From NCBI GenBank assembly GCA_963932465.1, contig OZ010792.1, forward strand, positions 186,529,377 to 186,593,376: a stretch of 64,000 nt of DNA. The letters are read 5' to 3'. Of this stretch, positions 34,429 to 43,487 are shown one piece after another. The notes beneath the pieces are model-generated. The model was given only the letters and a program-made list of their open reading frames with translations, was not told the DNA's origin and did no database searches. The position numbers and the translations under genes were made by a program. Position 1 is the first letter of the stretch; each line of letters opens with the position of its first letter. The DNA is from Maratus speciosus (Eukaryota; Arthropoda; Arachnida; Araneae; Salticidae).

Positions 34429-35768
34429 AACACTTTCCAACAAAGTTGAAAAGTGTTTATGACTTCGGTTTGTCTGTCCGTCTGGCCGTCTGTACGTCTG
34501 TCCGTCTGTACGCGCTCTAACTCCCGTAAATATACTCGGATCGTTCTGAAATTTTTGGATGTTAGTGACCTCTACCATAGCACGAATCCTATTGCAAATG
34601 AAGTTTGTAGCATGTTTAGTTCATTTACAGGGACAGTCAAAAGTTTTCCGTTATATTACGGCCAATGGGAAAAATCGTTTAAAATGATTTTTAATGATAT
34701 TACATGCTTTCAAACATAATAAAATTGATATGCATTTTTCAAGTGCACTAAAATATGCATTTTCTGTACAATATGCGGCCCAAAAAATAGTTATTATTCA
34801 TTTACAGGGCCACACAAAAGAACTCCGTTGCATAATGATATAGGGGTGGAGGGAATTTTTTCCGGCGTATTTTAATTATGTTAAACTATTACATGTATAA
34901 TGAAATTGATATACGTCGCTAGGGTTTACTATAACTTATTTCCTGGATAATATGAAATGCAGAGCATTTACAGGGACACACAAAAGATTTCAGATACTAT
35001 ATTGTACCCGAAATACTGTAAAGTAGCAATGATTGCTGGAAATGCATTTTTAATTATGTTATGTGCTTTTATGTTTCACTATATTTATGCATTGTATATG
35101 GTGTGTATAAATGCTTTAATTGATATACAGGGCTACTCAAAAGAATTTGTATTGGTTGCTGGGTATAATTGCAAATTGCTTAATGGTGATTTTTAAATGA
35201 GTTAGGCATTTTTACGCTGAACTGCATTTAGTTTACTAAGAAATGTTTGTAAAACATATATAAAATGACATACAGGGTCACGCAAAGAATTGGATACATG
35301 ACCGTCTATAAATGATAATTTCTGGAAATGTGATTCCGGTAGTTTTAAGAGTGTTTTACTTTGAAATAAACTTTAGCTAAATACTGGAGCATAATAAAAG
35401 TATTAGGTTAACTACAGGGTTTTACAAAAATATATAAGTATGTTTCCGTCTATTACTAAAAATTGCTGAAAGGGAAATTTCAACCTGTTATGTGTTTTCT
35501 TGCTAAACTAAATTTCTCCATTATATAGTATATTTATCAACCTACAGATCAAATACAGGGCTGTTCAAAAGAATTGGAATACATATTTGCTATGGACGAT
35601 AACTGCTGAAATCAGTTTTTCAAATGTTTTATGTGTTTTCTAAAATGTTTACTTAGTTCTCTTATATACCTTATTTCCCTAAATAATGAAGTTTTGTTAA
35701 AGCATTCAGGAAGTGTTGGAAAGTGTTTCATAATCTATGCTTAACGCATGATTTTTCTTACTTGTTTT
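34429..35768 (+). mobile_element. HINE-B (Helentron-like non-autonomous element), most complete copy
   Basis: Opens with a palindrome (AACACTTTCCAAC, short loop, GTTGAAAAGTGTT; 34429-34457) and a CTGTCCGTCTGGCCGTCTGT-type run at 34470-34510. Seven tandem units follow, each entered by ACAGGG, at 34627, 34804, 34970, 35128, 35272, 35414 and 35555. TGTTGGAAAGTGTT at 35714-35727 is an exact inverted copy of the palindrome arm. It is followed by an ATGC-TTAAC-GCAT hairpin (35737-35749) and the end ACTTGTTT. Short frames inside (34453-34719, 34957-35196) are repeat shadows. Architecture is the Helentron/HINE plan and the family name is mine. Confidence 0.75.
34627..35700 (+). repeat. Tandem units of HINE-B, period shrinking from 177 to 141 bp
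   Basis: Start-to-start distances are 177, 166, 158, 144, 142 and 141 bp. Each unit has ACAGGG-(C/A)CAC-CAAAAGAA-like entry, a GTCTAT or GGCCTATGG-like middle, a TGCTGGAAATG block and a TTATGTGTTTT tail. Units are strongly diverged from each other, unlike the HINE-A array. Confidence 0.8.
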
Positions 35769-36455
35769 TTAAATATTTTTGTTTTAGTAAATGTAGAAAT
35801 GTGATAGATACTAGCCGCAAAACATCAATAAGTTGCGGAGAATATAGCGGAATTTTCGTTAATGCGTCCTTTTAAGACGTATCTCCGGTTAATGCGGACA
35901 GTTTCATTTCACCATCATATTTTAATTAATGTTAAAGGCATCGTTTATTGCGGATTTCGGTTACAGATGAAAAATGGTCACCCTTGGAAGCCCACTAACG
36001 GTTGTTCACTGAATATTCATATCTACCGCTCGTAGTCTTAGCACGGTTGAGAGTGAAAAGTCATAGAAAATGACGTCATAGTAGTGAAAAAGTGATGACG
36101 TTTAAGTTTTAAATATAAAAATAATTGATTTCTTGATTTCTTTTCAATATTTCATTTTTTCTGGGGAGAAGGGAATGTAGAATTTTGATTTCGGATTCCA
36201 AAACGATAATTTGAGTACCTAAAGAACATATTTAAAAAAAATTAAACATCGCAGGGGAGTTTGTATTGCCATTAAAAAAAATACTTTTTTTTACGTATGC
36301 GATTATGTTAGTCATATCCTGAGTGCCACTCTCCATGTTTTATAAAAATTGAATTTATTATTTTTCAACAATTGTTGTCTACATCAATAGTTTGGCAGCA
36401 AATGGGAGCTATTTTGTAAATATGAGGTTAACATAAGTTTGACAGCAAAATTCTC
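35769..36455. other. Gene-free stretch
   Basis: Bases 35840-35990 (GTTAATGCGTCC, GGTTAATGCGGACAG) resemble worn Tigger/pogo-type terminal motifs, but no second end was found. A TGACGTCATAGTAGTGA stretch lies near 36070. Nothing coding. Confidence 0.4.
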
Positions 36456-36740
36456 GGTACTTGTTAGTTATCCCGTCGACCAATTTCGCCAAATTATATA
36501 AATCGCCAAACAAACCGCCAAATTTATACAAATTGATATCATTTTTATTTTATATAACAAAAGAACAAATAAATTAGTATAACAATAATAAAAATACAAA
36601 TAAAACGTTGAAATAAAAATCACTTAATGACGTAAGCACGTGTTGTCAAGTGAATGCGACATTTACGATCAACCATTATTGGCATTTAATCTTACAATTT
36701 GGCGATAGTAATTTGGTCGACGGGATAACTAACAAGTACC
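36456..36740. mobile_element. hAT-like MITE, GGTACT family, copy 2
   Basis: Ends GGTACTTGTTAGTTATCCCG and its inverted copy, flanked by a perfect 8-bp duplication AAATTCTC (36448-36455 and 36741-36748). The interior matches copies at 5886 and 36960 (AATGTCGCATT-type block, TTGGCAT). An 8-bp duplication points to the hAT superfamily. The frame at 36650-36832 is a shadow. Confidence 0.9.
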
Positions 36741-36959
36741 AAATTCTCTTGCTTTTAAAACTGCTGCTAATTTTGCGCCATGGTTTATTGCCATTGCATC
36801 AAACTATAGTAATGTTTAAAATTATATGGTAGAGATGTTAAATATAGCAAAAGTATAATAGCAGCTATATATCAAGAAATGTTAGCATATTTGCAATATG
36901 TTTATAAAATATTTAAATTCACCAAATTAACATTTGGTAAAATAAATTAATTTTATTTG
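36741..36959. other. Spacer between two MITEs
   Basis: AT-rich, no features. Confidence 0.4.
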
Positions 36960-37224
36960 GGTACTATTTGATTATCCCGTCGATAAATTTCGCCAAATTA
37001 CACAAATTGCCTTATTTTTATTTTAAATAACGAAAAAACAAATAAATTAATAAAACCTTAATGAAACTACAAGTAAAAAGTCGAATTAAAAATCCTTTGA
37101 TGTAACAAACACGTGTATGGTGTTTAATGTCAAGTGAATGCGACATTTACGATCATCCATTATTGGCATTTAATCTTATAGTTTGGCGATAGTTTTTCGG
37201 TCGAAGGGATAATCAAGTAGTACC
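36960..37224. mobile_element. hAT-like MITE, GGTACT family, copy 3
   Basis: Ends GGTACTATTTGATTATCCCG and inverted partner, flanked by a perfect 8-bp duplication TTTATTTG (36952-36959 and 37225-37232). It has small internal deletions relative to the other two copies. Confidence 0.9.
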
Positions 37225-37840
37225 TTTATTTGTTCTAGTCAATTAAAACTAATTTTACTGTATTCAGGACCCAGCTATTTCGTGCTCGATTTAGTATAGT
37301 TGACAAACCGATGGTTTAGTTGACAAGCTGCGTTTTATCATGTTGATAATCAGTGAGCAACAGTATTGATAATGATTCCGATTACGGAAAATAAAAGATT
37401 TTCGATTTTTTTTTCGAATTTTCCAAATATTTTAATTTTTCCTTTCTTTGTATCCCAAATACTATCTTCTTACCAAATTTCAAGTTTCTAGAGCTACAGG
37501 ATGTAACTCAGATTTTTGATGATCGGTCAGTCAATCAGTGTCGAAAAAGCGAAACTTTGAGTTCATATATTTTCTGAACTAGAAAAGATAGAAACGTGGA
37601 AATTTTACCATTTGCTTCCGCTTAAAGAGTACTTTTAGAAAAACAAAGTTTCAAGTTTCTGGGAAATTCCAGCGAAGGGATATAGGGCTGTCAAAAGTAT
37701 CCTGAGTTGCTTCCAGAAAAGGATGCTTACGGCTGTGCTTTCTCGACTTGGCAGGGGCACTGCCGTGCCCCCAGATTATTATTTAATTAATCGGTTGAAC
37801 TCGCAGAAGAACTAATGTCTGTAAACGAGTCGGTAACTCC
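37225..37840. other. Gene-free stretch before the satellite array
   Basis: A moderately GC-richer end (37700-37790, with a GGGGCACTGCCGTGCCCC palindrome) precedes the array. The sequence TTTCAAGTTTCT occurs twice (37479 and 37649). No coding frame. Confidence 0.4.
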
Positions 37841-40390
37841 CACATGTGTATTTTAAACAATTCTTTCTAAGTGAGACCCTAATTATGTTGGAGACATGAA
37901 ATTTTGGGTACTTATAGCTGAACACCTCACATCAAACAACAAGTGATAAAATTTTGGAAAAAGTCGTACATTTAACTCTTTGGGCTCCCACATGTGTATT
38001 TTAAACAATTCTTTCTAAGTGAGCTCCTAATTATGTTGGAGGCGTGAAATTTTGCATATTTATAGCTGGACACCTCACATCAAACAACAAGTGATAAAAT
38101 TTTGGAAAAAGTCGTACATTTAACCCTTTGGGCTCCCACATGTGTATTTTAAACAATTCTTTCTAAGTGAGTCCCTAATTATGTTGGAGACATGAAATTT
38201 TCGGTACTTACAGCTGAACACCTCACATCATACGACAAATTATAAAATTTTGAAAAAGTCGTACATTTAACCCTTTGGGCTCCCACATGTGTATTTTAAA
38301 CAATTCTTTCTAAGTGAGCCCCTAATTATGTTGGAGACATGAAATTTTGGGTACTTATAGCTGAACACCTCACATCAAACAACAAGTGATAAAATTTTGG
38401 AAAAAGTCGTACATTTAACTCTTTGGGCTCCCACATGTGTATTTTAAACAATTCTTTCTAAGTGAGCCCCTAATTATGTTGGAGGCGTGAAATTTTGCAT
38501 ACTTATAGCTGGACACCTCACATCAAACAACAAGTGACAAAATTTTGGAAAAAGTCGTACATTTAATCCTTTGGGCTCCCACATGTGTATTTTAAACAAT
38601 TCTTTCTAAGTGAGCCCCTAATTATGTTGGAGGCGTGAAATTTTGCATACTTATAGCTGGACACCTCACATCAAACAACAAGTGATAAAATTTTGGAAAA
38701 AGTCGTACATTTAACCCTTTGGGCTCCCACATGTGTATTTTAAACAATTCTTTCTAAGTGAGTCCCTAATTATGTTGGAGACATGAAATTTTCGGTACTT
38801 ACAGCTGAACACCTCACATCATACGACAAATTATAAAATTTTGAAAAAGTCGTACATTTAACCCTTTGGGCTCCCACATGTGTATTTTAAACAATTCTTT
38901 CTAAGTGAGCCCCTAATTATGTTGGAGACATGAAATTTTCGGTACTTACAGCTGAACACCTCACATCATACGACAAATTATAAAATTTTGAAAAAGTCGT
39001 ACATTTAACCCTTTGGGCTCCCACATGTGTATTTTAAACAATTCTTTCTAAGTGAGACCCTAATTATGTTGGAGACATGAAATTTTGGGTACTTATAGCT
39101 GAACACCTCACATCAAACAACAAGTGATAAAATTTTGGAAAAAGTCGTACATTTAACTCTTTGGGCTCCCACATGTGTATTTTAAACAATTCTTTCTAAG
39201 TGAGCCCCTAATTATGATGGAGGCGTGAAATTTTGCATACTTATAGCTGGACACCTCACATCAAACAACAAGTGACAAAATTTTGGAAAAAGTCGTACAT
39301 TTAATCCTTTGGGCTCCCACATGTGTATTTTAAACAATTCTTTCTAAGTGAGCCCCTAATTATGTTGGAGACATGAAATTTTCGGTACTTACAGCTGAAC
39401 ACCTCACATCATACGACAAATTATAAAATTTTGAAAAAGTCGTACATTTAACCCTTTGTGCTCCCACATGTGTATTTTAAACAATTCTTTCTAAGTGAGC
39501 CCCTAATTATGTTGGAGGCGTGAAATTTTGCATACTTATAGCTGGACACCTCACATCAAACAACAAGTGATAAAATTTTGGAAAAAGTCGTACATTTAAG
39601 CCTTTGGGCTCCCACATGTGTATTTTAAACAATTCTTTCTAAGTGAGTCTCTAATTATGTTGGAGACATGAAATTTTCGGTACTTACAGCTGAACACCTC
39701 ACATCATACGACAAATTATAAAATTTTGAAAAAGTCGTACATTTAACCCTTTGGGCTCCCACATGTGTATTTTAAACAATTCTTTCTAAGTGAGCCCCTA
39801 ATTATGTTGGAGGCGTGAAATTTTGCATACTTATAGCTGGACACCTCACATCAAGTAACAAGTGATAAAATTTTGAAAATGTCGTACATTTAACCCTTTG
39901 GGGTCCCGCATGTGTATTTTAAACAATTCTTTCTTAGTCAGCTCCTAATTAGTTTGGAGGCGTGAAATTCTGCATAATTTTAGCTGAACATCCCAGATTA
40001 CACGTCAAATAATAAATTTTGAAAAAGTTTTATGTTTAACCCTTTCAACTCCAGCTCGTGTATGTTAAGCAACTCTTTCTAACTGAGCCCCTAATTAAAT
40101 TGGAGATTTTAAATTTTGCATACTTATAGTAGAACACTTGAGGCCAAGCGACAAATCATAAAATCTTAAAAAAGTCTTACGTTTAACTCTTTGAGCTACC
40201 ACATATGTATTTGAAGCAATTCTTTCTAAGAGAGCCCCTAATTAAGTTGGAGACATGAAATTTTGCATACTTATAGCTAAATACCTCAGACCACACGACA
40301 AATCATAAAATCTTCAAAAAGTCTTATATTATTTACCCCTCCGGGCTCTAACTTGTGTATTTTAAGTAATTTTTCTAACCTCCGCCCTTT
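37841..40390 (+). repeat. HINE-A satellite array, 147/148-bp period, about 17 units
   Basis: CACATGTGTATTTTAAACAA recurs at 37841, 37989, 38137, 38284, 38432, 38580, 38728, 38875, 39022, 39170, 39318, 39465, 39613 and 39760, then in worn form near 39908, 40055 and 40200. Spacing is 147 or 148 bp. Three variants are plain: A (TTTTGGGTACTTATAGCTGA), B (GGCGTGAAATTTTGCATA) and C (TTTTCGGTACTTACAGCTGA), in the order A B C A B B C C A B C B C B. Units are nearly identical within a variant in the middle and diverged at the 3' edge. No frame is conserved. Confidence 0.95.
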
Positions 40391-40721
40391 TAACCAGGGG
40401 AGAAATTTTCCAACTTTTGCCGACACCCCTTTGACCCTTCTTTCATATTATGCACCATAGCCTTACATATTTTAGTTCAATTTTTTACCGCCAGGTGCGC
40501 CTACTGATCTCGGGTGCTATGGGCCCAATCCCCTCAACTAATATATCTACGGATAGTATGTAAAACGGGTTTTCGTTCGGATAGATATTTCTTTAGAATC
40601 GAGTGCGCCCCTTGGGTGCGAAATGTGGAACTAACAGATTTTTCAAAAAGATAAAGTGTTTTGAAAGGAATATTAAACGAAATCCTCTGTGCGATCTGTG
40701 ATCACACTTATCCACTTGTTT
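40391..40721 (+). mobile_element. HINE-A 3' terminal region following the array
   Basis: Collinear with 11650-12000 and 31390-31727: TTTACCGCCAGGTGCGCC, CTCGGGTGCTATGGGCC, AACGAAATCCT, TGTGATCACA and final CCACTTGTTT. This shows the array is the expanded interior of a HINE-A element. The 5' palindrome end is missing at the left of the array. The frame at 40593-40859 is a shadow. Confidence 0.8.
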
Positions 40722-42251
40722 ACAATGTAATGCTAATAGGAAAGAAATGAAACTGCTGGTTAAAAGTTTCAAAATAAGAATGTAAACTAGAAAACAGGAA
40801 TTCTGCTTTACAGAATTTAGTGTCGCCCCCGATGAAAAAAAATTATATATTGTATACATAAATAGTACAAAACATATTTCAATTTTAAGACTTAAAGCAC
40901 ACGCTTTTATTTTATGTAAAATGATGTAATTTGCATCGGCTTAAGAATTCTACATTTACAATCCACTCTTAAACATCTAAAGTAAAGCATGCAAGACGTA
41001 ACTATCGCAAAATAATACACAAATGCAGCAAAAATATACCGTCATTAAGAACAAACAAAAAAAAAAAAAAAAAAAAAAAAACCGGCTATCTAATGATTTT
41101 TATGCCTTCATTTGTTTGCAACATTAATATATGTAGATACTTAAAATTAAATATAGTTTATAATAGCTCCATTTTTCAACAGAAATCATTTGTTTATATT
41201 TTTTCAAAATAGCACGTATTTTAATTACATTTTCTTTCGATTGTTATGAGAAAATGGCAACAAAAACATATAATTACTATTTTCCAACTCTTTTTCCTTT
41301 ATTTTCCACAAAAATGGAGTACTTCCATTGCCAATATTATGCAAATGGCTCTAAAAACTACAAAAAAAATTAATATTTCAAAAATAAATGGAGATACAGT
41401 TAAAAAAAAAAATTGCATTTAAAAGCACTTTTTCCCCCCAATACGACGGTATAAAAATTGAAAATGTGCGATGCCCAGAAGTTAAAAAAATTACCATAGA
41501 ATATTTAATCGTACAATGATACATCTGCTTTGTTTTACGGCTGGCTTATACAACGCAACGTTATTTTTTGGAGACGACACAAAATAAGCTGGGAGAAAGA
41601 AATAGCATACCGGGGGCTAATAAAATCAAAATAAAAATGTGACTTGCAGAACTAATATTGAGACCCCCCCCCCCAAATGCCTAGTAAAAATGTAATGAAT
41701 ATTTCTAGTCCTTTTTAAAATACTGATTTTTTTTAGAGGTAATTTATCAAACAATGAAGACATAAATTGACAGTCTCTGGAACAGTTGATGCTACTTAAA
41801 AAAATTCTCTCTGAATGAGGACGGCTTACCTTTCCTACCTAAGATGTCCATAGAAATGTGAACAGAGCGTGATATTTTAAATGAGTAGCTACCGTACCGA
41901 ATTCCAATATACTATGTGAAGAAGACAGCAGTATGAAATTTCCATAAAAAGAATAGAATAGTAAAAATTTTAACAAATTACCGATGGTTATTTTCTACTA
42001 CATACAGAGTTACCAATTTATTGTTTTTAAATGTAATATGACAGGCGCCGCGGCGAGCGGCCCATCTTCGTCCGCAGCCCTTTATTCTTCTACTCTAGTC
42101 CGACTCTTTTGCGGAAGCAAGATATGTAGGTTCCCAGCCACGTCCCTAGTGAAAGACTCTCTAGCGAAAGCCAGGTTGAAAAAAAAAATCAAAAATTGAA
42201 ACCGGACAAATTTAAAAGGGAAATTACACAAATTAAAGACACCGAAAAGGG
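40722..42251. other. Gene-free stretch with a GC-rich patch
   Basis: A26-like run near 41048-41077 and a C10 run near 41666-41675. Bases 42040-42180 are GC-rich (GCGCCGCGGCGAGCGG) in otherwise AT-rich DNA. The 71-codon frame over it has no known motif. Nothing else. Confidence 0.4.
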
Positions 42252-42939
42252 TTAAGGGTTGGGTCGGCCGAAAAAAACTTTTTTTCGATTTTCGATGATG
42301 GGTAGTGCGGAAAAGTTGCCTATGGTGGTACTAAGTTTACACAAAAAATTTAAGATTTTTCGGACAATTCCTTCATTTGCTGCAATTGGCTTGAAGTTTT
42401 GCTCAAATGCTAATTTTTTAACTTTTTTAGCAAAAATTTTAAAAATGTTAAATTAAATTTATTTTCGCTGAATTTATTTGAAATGTCATGTTTAGTGTAC
42501 GAAATGTTTAAATAAGCTCTGATTATCTATTACAGTCGAACCTCTATTTAACGAAGTCGCTAAATCCCGGGAAAAAGTTCGTTATATGGAAAATTCGTTA
42601 AATAGAGATTCACATTTTAAAATGCTTTAAACTACATAAAACAGATTTTAAATTCATAAACACTAAATATTTTTACTAAAAGTAATTAATCACATTTTTT
42701 TTATAAATTATGTCGATTTGTTTTTTTTATTTTACCTACCAATATCCATCATCAATTTATTTTTTCTATGTGTTTAAATCTTTAAAATCTGCAAGGAAAA
42801 CAAAACATTGTCCAGGAATACACTGTATTTTCTGTTTAGAGTAAATAGTTTTACATTAAAATTAACGAATTTTAATTACATTACCGTATTTATTATTATT
42901 ATAACAAATAATTTTAACCATAGAAGGATCATAAGGACA

Positions 42940-43249
42940 ATATGCGTCCTTAAATTTAATTTCTGAAAAACTCTGTTAATTTTGCCTGAGTTTTTCTTTT
43001 AAAAAGTGCTTTCTCTCATAATACGTCTCACATCTTTGCAATGCACCAAAACTCCCTTCATGCGTATTTTCTTCTATAACTATAATCCGCGTCCGATTGT
43101 TTCAAATGATTTTAGCATTTCATCATACGAAGTTTTGTAAATTTCCTGATCATGATCATTTCCATCATCATCATATTCGTCTTCATCGCAATTCATTGCT
43201 GTATTGTTTTTATTTTACACACTGCCGAAAATATCCAATTCGGATAGTG
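42940..43249 (-). pseudogene. Tigger transposase C-terminal remnant, distal part
   Basis: On the - strand: ATLSELDIFGSV, then NCDEDEYDDDGNDHDQEIY and SYDEMLKSFETI, an acidic tail like that after the DDE domain of Tigger/jerky transposases. Later pieces are frameshifted. It continues the piece at 47685-47890 across the copia insertion. Confidence 0.5.
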
Positions 43250-43254
43250 TTTCC

Positions 43255-43440
43255 TGTAGAAAAATTATATAATATGAGGAAAGAAAGAATTTATTAAGTT
43301 ACGTTTTAACAGGAAAATTACAGTACGAACATCTACTCACTCGTCTCGCCGGTAACTGCGAAAAGTAAACATAGTGAGAAAAATACATCGGCACAGCGCC
43401 GTCTATGGGAGATAAGGAAAAGTACAATTTTATTTTAACA
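43255..43440 (-). repeat. 3' LTR of the second copia element
   Basis: 186 bp, TGTAGAAA...TTTTAACA on the + strand. I find no difference from 47499-47684. The 5-bp duplication TTTCC lies at 43250-43254. Confidence 0.95.
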
Positions 43441-43456
43441 CTCTCCCTAAAATTGG
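43441..43456 (-). other. Polypurine tract of the second copia element
   Basis: On the - strand TAGGGAGAG directly precedes the LTR tip TGTTAAAAT, the expected plus-strand primer site. Confidence 0.75.
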
Positions 43457-43487
43457 ACTATTCCTGAAATATGAATAGTTCACAGTC

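Noticed and set aside
37841..40390. CRISPR-like array
   Set aside because: Repeats are 147-148 bp with no unique spacers; this is a satellite, and the surrounding genome is animal-like.
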